Shown: in pieces, positions 42,949 through 55,047 of the stretch | Position numbering within the stretch: position 1 is the first letter of the stretch | Layout of the letters: every line of letters begins with the position of its first letter | Source of the DNA: Fragilariopsis cylindrus CCMP1102 | Lineage: Eukaryota > Bacillariophyta > Bacillariophyceae > Bacillariales > Bacillariaceae | DNA length: 64,000 bases | Direction: 5' to 3' | NCBI GenBank assembly: GCA_900095095.1 | Contig: FMBT01000321.1 | Location: 310,001-374,000 of the forward strand | Translations under genes and position numbers: made by a program | Notes under the pieces: generated by a model | The model's input: only the letters and a program-made list of their open reading frames with translations | Database searches by the model: none | What the model was told of the DNA's origin: nothing

Positions 42949-45609
42949 ACACCATTACAATTTCTTCTTCCTCATTCCCTTGACCGTACTTGGCCAACAT
43001 ATAGTCACGAGCATCTTGTTTTGCTTTCAAGAAACTTTTCTTCTTTTTTCTCTGAACATTAATTTTCTGAACAGGATTAATGATACGAGATTGCTCACAT
43101 ATGCTCAGCCGTCGGCGTTTGCTACTATCTTGGCTACTATCATCCCCACAATTCGCGGACTCGTCTTTCTGATTTCCGGTACAGGTAGCTCCAATACGCT
43201 CGCGCTCTTTAGCTTTGGCCTCGGCTGCAATAGATTTGCATTTGCGTACTTGTTGTTCTTCCTCGTCGGGGGCAGACTTTTTCGCTTCTGATTCTGCTAC
43301 TGCCGATGCCGAAGCATCCCTTTGAGCTTGAAGTAAACACCACGAGCCACTCGTCCAAGATTCGTATCCTTCGTCATCGTCATCATCATCATCGTCGTCC
43401 TTAAAGTTTTCATTCATCGCCGCTTCAGGAATGACACTGTGCAAAGAAAGGAAAAGATTAGACGGAGTTGGTTTTTTCCCCTGAAGTATTTCGAGAGGTG
43501 TTACGTACGCCAACGCTCTCGTCTCCTTCTCCTTCGTTTTGGCTCCTGCACTTTGACGCCCTGGCTTTCTTTTCTTGGACTTGCGTGAAGCCTCTTTTGC
43601 AGTTAGTTTCCTTCTTGAACCTAAAGGGGTCCAGTAGCAACCTCCGACAGGGTCACGGATATGCGTTTTCAGGCCTCTTGGTAAAGCACTTCTATCATAT
43701 GATTGCTCGCAATTGGAAGATGTCGCTTTTGCGATGGTATCGCCGCTACTATAGTTCGTGTAGCCCGATTTGTTGATGTTGTCGTCGTAGTTGTTCTCAT
43801 CATTATCTTCTAAACGTTCAGATGGTACCCATAAACCTCGAATTTTGTGCCAAGATAATCCAAAGGGTCTATGTGTGTATGATGTGACGGTGGTTTGATT
43901 TAATTCAAAATTTAGAAAGTTAGAAAGGATGAGTAATTTCAGATAAAGAAAATATGGAAGTCATGTATATAGTAGTTTTGGAAGACTTACCTTGCTCCAT
44001 CAGGGCGCCTATATGTTCCATCATCCTTCAAATACTTTTCTTTTCCGCCTTTCGGAAGAAGACAACCATCTTTGGTTCGACGTAGTTCTCGTTCCGCATT
44101 TCGGTACTGCACATTCTTCTCGACGTCGGTATTAGTTGTTTTTTTGTCATCCCCATCACGATCACAAGATCTTGTTTGGTGAAACTTCAATCCTCTAATG
44201 GTGCCACCGTCGTCGTCATCCTCGCTCTCGTCACAGTAGTCTTGTTTATACTTTTTACATGTCGCTAATAACTCACTTTTTTTGCGATTTATATAGCTAT
44301 TGAGTTGTAGGGGGGTCCGACCCTTAACAAATTCAATTGAAATTTGTTTCCCACTTACTCTAGGTCCGTATTTGGCCATTGCCTTCGCAACTTCTTCATG
44401 CTCTTCGGGCGTCCATTTTCCTTTTGTTGTTGCAGTAGGTTTAGTATTGGCATTGAAATTGGCATCGGCATTACCATCAGACCCGGTGGTATTTTTGCCG
44501 TCGACGGCATCGCTAATGATGCTGTCATCTTGAGCAATATCCTGTTGGGCTACGGTGTGTTCTTCACTGAGGGGAAGAGAATGGGTAGCGATATCAGCAG
44601 TAACAGCAGTACATCCTCCTCGATTTTCATTTTCATTCTGTTCTCTTTTGTTCTTGTCGCTACTACCGTCGGGTATAGCTGGGTCCATCATTATAAATGG
44701 ATCGTCGGGTCGATCAGTGTTCGTCACTGCAATCGCCTGATGCTTATGATGATGGTGTTGAAAATACGGATGCTGATGTACAATTTGATGTGGATGCACC
44801 ACGGGGTATTGATACATCTGTTGTTGTGCATAAAACGATGCCGAATAAGGGGCGCCTAAGTTCCCACTAGCTCCAAATCCATGGGAAATCCCGCCAATTA
44901 CGCCAATATTTGCACTACCACCACAACCAAAATCGTTCGCCATCATCTCCATACCAAATTGATTATATGGGGGGTACAATAAATTTACATTGTTGGTCGT
45001 GGGATTGGACGCATTGGATCCGTTCACTAATTCAGCTTCTTCAATAACATCTATCTTATCGCCTTCGAAGAGAAGTTTCGATTTCATTTCATCTTTATTT
45101 AAACGTCCTAATGATTCAATTTCTAATTTAAAAGCTTGTTCAAAAGCTATCTTTTCTTCATCGAATGTTGCTTGACTAATTTGTGAACGAAGTTCTTTAA
45201 TGTTTGCCATGACCTTTTCACGACGACTGGAATAAGCTCCCTGCATATGACTCAATGGTTTGGTTTGGGGTTTCAATTGACTAGTAGTATCGACGGTGGC
45301 GGCGATTGCTATCGGATATTGATTTGACACCGGGGTTGCATTCGTTTCTTCGTCCTGCCCCCTTGTCGATGCTGTCATTGATTTTTGCTGTTCCTGCTGC
45401 TGATGCTTGGTACTGTTGTTATCATTATTATTGTTGTTATTATCGTTATTATTATTATTACGAGCAGCGGAAGTAGGGTGAGGAGGTAGACGCGTGTATT
45501 CTTTCTGGGTTTGTGTAATCACAGAAGCATTTGTATCATTCTGCTTCGCAACAGCAGCGATACCTGCATTCGAAAGAGCCCTTTTAATTTCTTCACACGC
45601 CACTTCCTT

Positions 45610-45644
<35 letters not shown>

Positions 45645-46181
45645 TTGTATCAGCTGCAGCAGCAGCAGCAGTAAATAATTTCAAATATTCGTTATTCTTT
45701 TCCTCTAGAACAATACCAGTTGTGATGGTGGTGGCCCTTGCAGCTTGTTCTTCTTGAATACTACCGACCGTCGTCCTGAATGCATCAGATGCATCTGTTT
45801 TCCTTTTTTTTTCGAACGATACTTGTCATTCGCCGTTTTCATTTGCAATTGACTTCTTTTTTTCTTAACAGATTTACCATTACTTATCTGTTTGTTGTAT
45901 TTTTTTTCTATTGAATTAAAACTTATTTGATTCGGAAATGCATGAATACATTCTCTATCACCAGGACGATCTGATATAAAAATCTGATACATCATATGTT
46001 TGTAACGTATTTGTGATACAATATCTTCCATCGGAATGTAATCTAAGAGAATCTTATATCTTTCAGAAGCAGGGGAGTAATCCATACATGATGGTGATGA
46101 TTCAACTAAGTTATTTACTCTTGATACCCAATCCTTCCATGATGTAGGACTACATTCCGTCATTATTAATATTATCATCAT
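42947..46181 (-). CDS. SANT/Myb-like nuclear protein, two exons
   Basis: Exon 1 spans 46181-43991 and exon 2 43868-42947, with a GT-AG intron of 122 bases and matching phase; the total is near 1,037 residues. The N-terminus (TSWKDWVSRVNNLVE; SERYKILLDYIPMEDIVSQI) is unknown and followed by Lys-rich stretches. Poly-A, -N, -Q and -H insertions follow. A SANT/Myb-like domain lies near 44270-44430: KGKWTPEEHEEVAKAMAKYG and GRTPLQLNSYINRKK. Exon 2 has FGLSWHKIRGLWVP, DPVGGCYWTPLGSRRK and basic clusters such as KKRKPGRQ that could be nuclear localisation signals. The frame changes by -1 in a T9 run at 45804-45812; with T10 the reading runs KTDASDAFRTTVGSIQEEQ into the SANT exon. A transcription or chromatin role is inferred. 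Confidence 0.68.
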
Positions 46182-46345
46182 ATAAATTTATATATTTAGC
46201 CGGCCGAAGTATTAATGAATGCACAAAAAAATAGGGATACAAATTATTAAAAGAAAGGAAAAAGATATGAATATGCATCAATTTTAAAAAAATAGGAACG
46301 ATTTTTAATACGAATACGAATACCCCCAATGCAGTACAGCGGGAT

Positions 46346-46426
46346 ATTTGAATCTGAATTTGAATTTAAATTTGAATTTGAATTCGATTTTGAATTCGAT
46401 TTTGAATTCGATTTTGAATTCGTTTT
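46346..46426. repeat. GAATTTGAATTCGATTTT tandem repeat
   Basis: Short units of GAATTT and then a 14-base unit GAATTCGATTTTGA recur. They lie between the start of the SANT-type gene and the end of the DUF6824 gene. Confidence 0.8.
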
Positions 46427-46435
46427 GATTTTTAC

Positions 46436-48212
46436 TTACATTATGGAATCAGCGTCCGCCGTAGAATTTGCATTCGTCATCACGGCGGCGGCGGCAGTGG
46501 TGGGAATAGAAGAAAACCCATTCTCCTCCTCCTCCTCCACCACAGTTGCCACCATCCTTAAATGATGATGGTCGTCATTGTTGTCGTCGTTCTTATTGGA
46601 TTCAGCGTCGTCATCATCTATTTTTGTAATCTTCTCATCCTCGATTCTACTACTTCTTTCCCGCATCGTCGTCGTTTTAGTAAATTTCTTTTCCATTGGT
46701 TCATCATCGACTTGTTCCTCTATCACTTTTGGGAGGGTACATTTTCGCTTAGGTCTTTTGTTATCTTGCCCAACAATTGATTGTCCAATCGACTCCCCAA
46801 TCGACTCCAACATGGTACTAGTAGGAACAGATTTTGGGAGGGCGAGACGAAGAATAGATGGATTTCCCAATTCAACTAATGCTTTTGTAATCTTGGTTAT
46901 GACATCCAATCGCGGAACAACATGCCATTGATTAGTACTATCAACTTTTAAGAATCGACCACCAATTTGATTATGAATATGATCAATAACCATACTAGCA
47001 ACTATTGCTCTATCACCTATAGTCTCCCAATTGTGGTTGATATTTTCGTACAATATCCCTATACACTTTATTCCCAGGATGTTTGTTACATTTCTTTGAT
47101 CCCATTAGAATATCATGATCATTCACATCATCAATCACAATGCTTTCTGCTTTTAATTCCTCGGCGGTTGGCATTGTTATTAATTTTGATGATTGAGAAG
47201 AAGGCGAAGGATTTGTGTCGCAACCACAAGATTTCCTCCGAGCATCTTTCGACGATTCAATGGTAACATTTGTCTCTTAGCTCTTTTCATTTTTGGTTTA
47301 CCTTTTGATTCAACTGCCCGCGCAGGGACAAGACTTCCTCCGACCACATCGTTATCGGGATCATCATCAATTGTTAGATCGATTATTAGAGACGTTGCTG
47401 TTGCTGTTTGTTGCTGCTGTTGTTGCTGCTGTTGTTGTTGATGTTGATAAAGCTGATGGGGATGCTGTTTTTGCCGGTTCTTCTACTACAACTACTTCAT
47501 CATCATTACCATCCTTATGTGTGGTCTGAATGATAGTCTTCCCTAGAGGAGGAGGAGGAGGAGGAGGAGATCCTGTGGTTGTTGCTTCCATGGTATCATG
47601 TTCTTTTGAAGAGGAGGAGAAGGAGGAGAGGAATATTAGAGGGAGTAATAACAAGTCTTGTCCCAACAATTGGTTGACAATGGTAGGAGGTAGTGGACGG
47701 CAGACCAGCATCAATACCATCCTCGTATGTTGATACACCCGCATTATCATTGTGTCCGTCATCGTGGTAGTACCAACCGCCGCTGATGCCAATGCCGATG
47801 CCTTTTTCTTCAATGACAATAATGAAGATGTTGATGAAGGCTTTTCCGCCACAGCCACAGCCACCGCCGCCACCGTCGATCCGATTTTAGTCGTAGTAGT
47901 AGTAGTAGTACCATCCGTCGTCATGTTTTCGTCATCATCCTCTTTTTTCTTCTTTTTTCTTAATTTTTGTCCAGTCTCATATAATCCATTTCTTTTTCGA
48001 ACACCTTGACTGACCTTATTATTATGATATTTTTCATACTCTGTTTGATTTCTAAATCGATGATAGATTACTCTTGTTGTATCTTCTAATTCATAATCCC
48101 ATTGTACTCGGATATGTTCTATATTCTTCTTGGTAATTCCTGTACCGTTTGGTGAATCAGGTACTTCCTTTGTCAGCAGATACTTATCAAAGTTCTTAGC
48201 AACTCTAGGCAT
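46436..48212 (-). CDS. DUF6824-domain protein, likely nuclear, frame disrupted
   Basis: The start at 48212 gives an ordered stretch (NIEHIRVQWDYELEDTTRVI; RFRNQTEYEKYHNNKVSQGV) and then T-, S- and P-rich parts. Near 47360 the frame changes. A basic stretch with VPARAVESKGKPKMKRAKRQ follows, then a second change near 47247. The DUF6824 domain is at about 46860-47125: DHDILMGSKKCNKHPGNKVY, RAIVASMVIDHI, GGRFLKVDSTNQWHVV. A third change falls near the CCC at 47026-47028. The second and third fit one lost base in a short homopolymer; the first lies in a GTT/GCT microsatellite. DUF6824 is common in diatoms and often sits in putative regulators. The alternative is two genes, with the second starting at the ATG at 47174. 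The C-terminus is acidic. Confidence 0.6.
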
Positions 48213-50308
48213 GGTTCGATGTACCTTTCGTTTATCCGTTAGGGTTGTTTATTCGTTCCGTTCTGTTCCGTTTAGTTCTGTTCCGTTCTATTTTTAGATT
48301 GTAGAAAGAAATAAAGTAATCGTTCAGCAGTCAGCAGTCAGCAGTCAGTCTGAAAGTGTTGAAATATCTATATGTTTAGATCAAATTCAAATTCAAATCG
48401 AATTCAGTATGTATGATTTGTGTTGACTTTGTTCGTTTGTTTGTTTGTTCGACAGAATATATGCATATCATGTATGAATAAAATAAATGTGCGGCCTGAT
48501 TGATTATTCATGTTTTTTTCTAGTAATCTTTTTAGAGATAAAGAGAGAGGCAAAAAGCACCCAGCGGAGGGTGGAGCCACTACATGCCTGAAACACACGT
48601 ACTAAGCTGTTCTAAACGGCCGAGCTCATAATGTTTTGATTACAGTACTGCTGCCTTTTAACTTCTAATCTTCAGTAGCTAGCTAATAACGTTAGTAGAG
48701 CATGCATGATGGTTTGTTCGCATTAAATAATAATAAAATAAACGGTATGCACGAAGTCAAAAAAATTATTACCCCTGTGCAGAATTTTATATTGAAGTCG
48801 ACTCATTCGTTTTACTAGCACTACCCGGTTGCGTATTAGAAAAGGTATTAGCGCGTAAAGCGCGCTACTGCCTACTATACTAGTACCACCATTATTTGAA
48901 CCTTCTCATTTAAAACCATCATGAAATAATGAACATCATCATCATCATATATATATGCATATATATATATATATATTGTACCAGCTGATGTACTGTAGCT
49001 ACTGTAGTCATAAAAGTAACACATTAATTGTCTAGCCAGGCAGTTGATTGAGGGGAAGTTTTGCAAAGAATGGGGTGAGAATATAGAAGTGATCAGCTCA
49101 GCCGGTCGTCAGAAGTGAACACTAACATGCCATTCATTCCACCTGGCCCACATCACAAATTATTGATTACTTTATTTTCAATACCTGCATAGCATACAAA
49201 GATCAACAGGATTAGACCCAGAACTTGTAGAATCTTGGTGCAGCAGATACTATAGTACATGAATACATGTAAGTAAGAACCTGCTTTGATTATGTGATGG
49301 TATGCATCATGTCATGTCAGCTATTCCCATGATGCAAGCACACCGGTTTCATGGATTATCAGAGATGTCAAATGCCCTCCCTTTTTATCATCACTATTGC
49401 TATAGCATAGTGCCCCACCCATAGTGGAATGGCTCATTAGATCATATCACAAAGCATCATTGATGTGTGCTATTCAATAATAGCAGCTGCATATCATAAT
49501 ATATACAAAGCACAGGTAGGTTCCTCCAGATAAATATACTATAGTATCAAATTTCAGTACGAAATTGCATTGTCACACCAATTGCAGTTGTGTAGAACAA
49601 TGCCATACAAGGGACATCTTCAGATAGATACTGCATTTGTTAATCTAGATTATGCCCAAGCAACTGAACAGGAATAAATGGTTTATATTACAATATATCC
49701 TCCAGAAGTTTTACCTCCAAAAGAAAGTTAGATGCCGCACCACACCACATTATGTGTTGAGTGTGTTAACTTTGTGTACAAGCTTGGGGATTTGAATCTG
49801 TTGTGTATATTATACTTAGAGCTATGCAGAATTTGATGGATGTGTGAAGGTGTGATGGATGGTAATAATGAAGAAGGTTTTCAATATGTGGAAAGGGCTT
49901 GTTGGTAATGGTTCTTGTTGTTGAAGTAGTATCAAACAAATGGCTTCAATGATTCTTGTGCTGCCAGTACAGTAGTACCACACAATCATTACACACAACA
50001 TGTTACACAACACACAAAACGAAGAAAAATATGCATCCATAGTATATCATATCCATGATAAGTGACCTCTCTATGCTATGTTAGCTTCAGTAGTAGTAAA
50101 TTTTACAAGGTCTTTGGAACCTGAGAAAACATGCCCTCACCCAGTAAACCCTTAGGCAAGTTCCAATCTTTCCCAGCAAGCCCAAAGTCCAAACTCTGTT
50201 CAATATATATTAAGACTGGACTTTGGGGCACTAGGCATGTGTTCTTCTTCACACTTGAAGGTGGTAAAGGGCGTGATGCAGTCTAGGACATGGGAAAATG
50301 GCTCATTT
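48213..50308. other. Repeat-rich intergenic stretch
   Basis: It begins with TTCCG-type repeats near the DUF6824 gene start and CAGTCAG repeats near 48323-48350. A (TA)n run lies at about 48948-48977. From 49.0 kb the texture changes to the non-microsatellite kind seen at 1-1.1 kb. An imperfect hairpin lies at 50180-50229 (GCCCAAAGTCCA against TGGACTTTGGGGC). No gene is seen. Confidence 0.5.
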
Positions 50309-50323
50309 GGGGGGGGGGGGGGG
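50309..50323. repeat. G15 homopolymer
   Basis: Fifteen G in a row, exceptional in AT-rich DNA. The true length in the genome is uncertain because such runs are hard to read. Confidence 0.9.
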
Positions 50324-50399
50324 TGACCTAGTACACATCCCAAAATAAGCACATGGGGTTGACCATATACACCAAAGGCAAAAGACAAACTGGGCGAGC

Positions 50400-51282
50400 T
50401 ATGGGCAGGACCATGTGGGTGCTAAAGGGGGAGAACCTGTTTTGGGGCATAAATGACCCTTTGGGGCTTAGTGCACCCTGACACCTTCCTAACCTCCCTA
50501 TAGCCCTCAGCAATAGTTGTACCTTCTTGTACCCATAGGTATAATGTTGAGCTCCATATAATCCTTCAAGGTTACTAGTTCTGTATTGATGGTGCATCAC
50601 GGCCTTGATTACACGCGCTCTTGGCACTTAAAGAAATTGTGTGTTTTAATAGCGGTCATTTTTAACCCGTGGCACCCCAAATATATGTATGGTTACCTAA
50701 AGCAATGATATGACTCAAAACCTTTATGAGTTAGGTTGATGCCTAGCTATTTTATCTGGGACTCAGCATACCTGGTATGGGCACAATAGCATCTAAAATA
50801 GTCTTTGCAATGTGTGCATTTTGGGCTATTTTATGTCTATTCTAGTGTTCCCCACCCCACCCACCACCAATATGGCAGATGTTCCAGGTATTGTTGGTGT
50901 ATTTTGACCATAATATGCATATATGGAAGGTATCTGGGTGTTCAGACCATGGTCCAATTCCTTTTTTTGATGTTGTGGCAGCCTTTTTCTGAATGATACT
51001 TTTGCGCATGGAAATATGACATGTTGTCCAAAATGCAATGTTTGTGTTCTGGAGGCAAGGAATAAGGTAAGCATGAGGAATCATGACCCTTGGTTCATCC
51101 CCTATGGGTATGGGATGGATGACTAGGTTGTATTTTGGTGCACCATGCTGGTTCTAGGACCTAGGAAAAAGATATTCATCTTTTTATTCAAAGTTGTCCA
51201 CTGGAGAATTTGTGAGATAAAATTGATACCAATCAGAAGTACTTTAGTCAAGTGATAATGAACCACCAGGGATGGTAGGAGG
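50400..51282 (+). repeat. Body of the dispersed repeat
   Basis: Parts of this stretch match the reverse complement of 1340-1440 (for example CCTGTTTTGGGGC with GTGCACCC near by). It precedes the tandem units and seems to belong to the same element. No protein was recognised. Confidence 0.5.
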
Positions 51283-51930
51283 CAAACACAATGTTCTAGT
51301 ACACTACGTGGATGTTTGTGCACCCGGCCCATTTGGTGTTGTCCTCTGTAACTGTTTCAAATGAGAAATTTTGTTGTTCATTATTTCTGATCCAAGATCA
51401 TGTTGTTTGTGTGCCGCCTGCCATAACAGCATTGTAATGAATTTTATTCCTCAACCACAGGAACAGAAAAGATGTGGGAGGCGAACACAATATTCTAGTA
51501 CACTATGTGAATGTTAATGCACCCGACCCATCTGGTATTGTTGTCTGCAATCCTTTCAAATGAGATATCTTTATGGTTCATTTCTAATCCAAAATCATGT
51601 TTGTGTGTGTGTGCCTGCCAAAAAATTATTCCTCAACCACAGGAACAGGAAAGTGCTAGGAGATAAACACAATGTTCTAGTACACTATGTGAATGTTTGT
51701 GTACCCAACATATTTGGTGTTGTCCTCTGCAACCCTTTCATATGAGATATTTTCGTGGTTCGTTTCTGATCCAAAATCATGTTTTTTGTGCATTCATCAG
51801 GAGTGAAACGAAGTTTATTCCTCAACCACAGGAACAGAAAAGTGTCAGGAGACAAACACAATGTTCTAGTGCACCCGACCTATCTGGTGCTGTCCTCTGC
51901 AACCCTTCCAAATACTACTACTGTAGTACA
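51283..51930 (+). repeat. Tandem array of about 180-200-base units
   Basis: The marker ACACAATGTTCTAGT or a one-base variant recurs four times, near 51286, 51485, 51667 and 51856. Between markers the order is constant: GTGCACCCGRCCCAT, TTGTCCTCTGCAACC, TTTCAAATGAGA, GATCCAAAATCATGTT, CCTCAACCACAGGAACAG. The left-edge repeat at 1150-1340 has the same unit in opposite orientation. Confidence 0.8.
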
Positions 51931-52533
51931 TGAACAATATTTTTGTATGAAATATCTTGTCCCCTTCATTTTTAGTGTTCATTCACTAGTGTTTCGTGTC
52001 TCGTTCATTTCACTATTATTATTTCTTCATTATTTTTCACTAACCTTTCGTTTCCCGCAAAAAGGTGCGTGTTTTAGCGTTCATTTGAAGCGTGTTAAAA
52101 TTTTCACCATAGTAGCGCGTGGTAAAGTTAGCGGTGCAATGTATCGATCCAGGACTGCTTCACACTTTTACACATAAAAACAACACAAGAAACCGACAAC
52201 AGAAAAAAAAATCCACCGTGATGAGAACAACTTGGCGATCTCTCAGCATCGTGGGTAACGGCTAGTATACAATCAGGTTTAGTCGTTTCGCTAGTCGCCT
52301 AAGCATTGCGATGATGACAAGTAAAAACCCAGAACCCCGTCGTGGGTACGGTAACATACATGTCATGAAAGGAAGGACTTGTGTGTATTCATAGTTTTAT
52401 TTCTTTCAAATTCGAAAAGGTATCTAATAATATAATACGAATCAATCGAATCGAATCAATCAATCAGCCTCTTTGCAATACTTCTTAAACAACCCACTGT
52501 CTGTCGACCCATCAAGGATCATTCAATTTCCCG
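51931..52533. other. Intergenic upstream of an unknown membrane protein
   Basis: No gene is seen. AATCG/AATC repeats near 52437-52466 lie within 100 bases of the next start codon. Confidence 0.5.
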
Positions 52534-53526
52534 ATGCAACAACATCCGCCACCTCAGAGACCGACTTTCTGCAACAGCAACAGCTTTGACCAGCAGCGCC
52601 GACAACAGCAACAGCAATCTTCATATTCCACGATGATACCCCGTGACACTACTACATCCGCAGCTCAACACCGCTCGTCATCGCACTTCGGGACGATGAC
52701 TACTTTGACTGCCCCAACACAGGACCATCCATGTATCGATTACTACGTTGAACCAAAACGACATGATGGTTCATTTGATTATCATAGTCAGAATCATGAC
52801 GCTCATCAGGGGCGAAATAATCATCGAAATGAATATCAACAAGTCAATCGTGGCCAAGATGACCAACGCGATCCTTACAATAGTACTAATACGATGCGTC
52901 GTCGTTATGGACATCATCCTGTTGCAATACCTGAGGACGAGGGAAAGTACAATGATAACACTCGAGAGCAGCAACGACGACAACAAAACAAAACCATCTT
53001 TGATAAATTTAAACCTTATCTATGTTTCTTCGGTGTGACGATGATAGGCATGTTCGCTTATTATGTTTGGACAGTAGTCATTCCCTACATCTTCCAAGTA
53101 GTTTTTCCAATGGTCTTCAATCTGTTATGTATTTCATTTGCATGTTCCATCGTGGCATGCATGGGGTGGCTTCTATATTCGAGGACGGTAACGGCAAGTG
53201 CCATCACCAGTGCTACAAAAACTGTTGACAATGGTCGGACTTCAGCTTCAGCAGTGACATCACCGGTAGTGTCACCACCACCAACAAAGAAAATCAAATC
53301 GAAACGTCGGGCGACCAAATCGAAACGCAAAGATCGGGATCGGGAAGTGGCTCGTGAAAACGCTAGGCGTAGTATTAATGCACAACGCGAAGCCCAACAA
53401 AAGAAGTCAGAAGATTCTCGTGGAGAGCAACGACCAATTCCACCAGATATCTCCGGATTGACACGGCCAGAGGAACAACGAGTGTACCAAGAATATTGGT
53501 TCGACAATATGAAATACTTAGGTTAA
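52534..53526 (+). CDS. Unknown membrane protein with two hydrophobic segments
   Basis: A single-exon protein of 330 residues with an ATG start. Residues 1-155 are polar and Q/H/N-rich. Two hydrophobic segments lie at about 160-187 (YLCFFGVTMIGMFAYYVWTV) and 192-216 (VFNLLCISFACSIVACMGWL). The rest is basic (KKIKSKRRATKSKRKDRDRE) and ends with the ordered piece ISGLTRPEEQRVYQEYWFDN. It may be an integral membrane protein with both ends on the same side. I do not recognise a family. Confidence 0.6.
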   Translation: MQQHPPPQRPTFCNSNSFDQQRRQQQQQSSYSTMIPRDTTTSAAQHRSSSHFGTMTTLTAPTQDHPCIDYYVEPKRHDGSFDYHSQNHDAHQGRNNHRNEYQQVNRGQDDQRDPYNSTNTMRRRYGHHPVAIPEDEGKYNDNTREQQRRQQNKTIFDKFKPYLCFFGVTMIGMFAYYVWTVVIPYIFQVVFPMVFNLLCISFACSIVACMGWLLYSRTVTASAITSATKTVDNGRTSASAVTSPVVSPPPTKKIKSKRRATKSKRKDRDREVARENARRSINAQREAQQKKSEDSRGEQRPIPPDISGLTRPEEQRVYQEYWFDNMKYLG

Positions 53527-53739
53527 AAAGCAAATAATATATATGTTATGTTGATGGATTGTAAATAATAGTAAATTAGATGTATTAATTTCTTCACTGT
53601 AGATTTCTTCTTTGAATAAAGATGACGACGTGCATGGAAGAAAGGAAGGCAATAGTACAGTAGCAGTAGTAGCTGTAGTAGTAGGACGCTGCGTAAATTT
53701 TGTAACTGAAACGGAGAGGATGCAATCGAAACATTCTTA

Positions 53740-55047
53740 TTATTCATCAGTTCTATCGTTTTCTATTCCACTACCATTACCACTCCCTTTATTATTAGCA
53801 GCTTTCAATACAGCACGTTTCACTTTTCTAGCACCGGATTCAAATGCATCTTCCACTGCATTTAATGCCGGATAATTTAATACAAAGAACTTGGTACGTT
53901 CCCGTTGACTTCTTATTTTCGATACTTGTTTTTTTGTTTTATTGATATCAGCGGAGGTAAAGCCATTTAATTTTAATAAATTACGACGTTGGAAATGATT
54001 TAAATGGAATTGTTGTCTTGTTCGTGTGGAGGGACGGAAATTTTCATAATCTTCTACCTTGATATCTGCTAATTCTTCATAATCCCAATCCAATTGAACC
54101 GGAGTACCATAGGTACAGGATGGATTATCACCCATTGTTTGACTATGTTCACGGATTTTAATTGTACCAAATGATATACGTCTCTTCATCGCACCTCCCA
54201 CAAAACTGGAGGAAGATGAATTTTCACTTTCTTTTTCATTAGCAAATTTCGCAGTAGTAGTAGTTGTTGCTGCAACAACAGGCTGTTTTTCTTCTTCTTC
54301 TACTACTTCTACTTCATTCTCAAGATAAACAGGACGGACAAAAACTGGTTCCGATGATACACGAAATAGTCCTCTACTAGTGGACTTTTTCATACCTCCT
54401 CCACCAGTACCAGTACCATCACCTACTGCTTTTGAAAAAATATCAGGTTTTGGTAGTACACGATTGTATTCTTTTCGTTCGAAATCAAGTGGTATCCCTA
54501 CGTCCTTCTTACCATACGCCGATCCTCTTCGTAATGAAGATTTCTTGCCGCCGTTGTTGTTGTTTCCAGACGATCGTCTTCTAACAGCAGCAGCGAGCGC
54601 TTCACTATTCTTATCTTCTAATAATGCTACTTGCTCTTGTTCTCGAAGTTCTTTCTGTCTATTTTTTTCTTTTTTTTCTGCCTGTTCATAGTCGGATGAT
54701 CCTTCTTGGAATTGGACACTATCATCATTATTATCATCATTATTTTTATAGTCCTCATCTTCGTCATCGATATTAAAGAATCCAAAATCATCTGGATCTT
54801 CTTCCACAGTGTGTTCTGTGGGAGTATTTTCCACTGCACGAGATGGATTACCTTCCTTGTGATCTTCACATTCATCATCAACTCCGTGTACTCCTTCTTC
54901 TTCATCATCATCGTCGTGTTCGTGTTCGTGTTCGTGTTCATGGTGTGTTTCTAAGTTACTGATTTCACTAATTTGCATCGGAAAATTTCGTGATAATGAT
55001 GATTCATGAAGTCGTCGTATCTCCGGCGTGCTTGTTACTCTTCTCAT
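53740..55047 (-). CDS. Unknown protein with a conserved stramenopile-type C-terminus
   Basis: A single-exon protein of 435 residues. The N-terminal 240 residues are acidic and low-complexity (poly-EH, D, E). The C-terminal part is ordered: SFGTIKIREHSQTMGDNPSC, then YGTPVQLDWDYEELADIKVE, RTRQQFHLNHFQRRNLL, NGFTSADINKTKKQVSKIRS and QRERTK. I recall this arrangement, GDNPS then a W-Y-EE motif then a basic helix, from many diatom and oomycete proteins of unknown role. The basic helices suggest contact with nucleic acid or a partner protein, but this is a guess. The start follows (ATT)n repeats. Confidence 0.65.
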   Translation of the reverse strand: MRRVTSTPEIRRLHESSLSRNFPMQISEISNLETHHEHEHEHEHDDDDEEEGVHGVDDECEDHKEGNPSRAVENTPTEHTVEEDPDDFGFFNIDDEDEDYKNNDDNNDDSVQFQEGSSDYEQAEKKEKNRQKELREQEQVALLEDKNSEALAAAVRRRSSGNNNNGGKKSSLRRGSAYGKKDVGIPLDFERKEYNRVLPKPDIFSKAVGDGTGTGGGGMKKSTSRGLFRVSSEPVFVRPVYLENEVEVVEEEEKQPVVAATTTTTAKFANEKESENSSSSSFVGGAMKRRISFGTIKIREHSQTMGDNPSCTYGTPVQLDWDYEELADIKVEDYENFRPSTRTRQQFHLNHFQRRNLLKLNGFTSADINKTKKQVSKIRSQRERTKFFVLNYPALNAVEDAFESGARKVKRAVLKAANNKGSGNGSGIENDRTDE

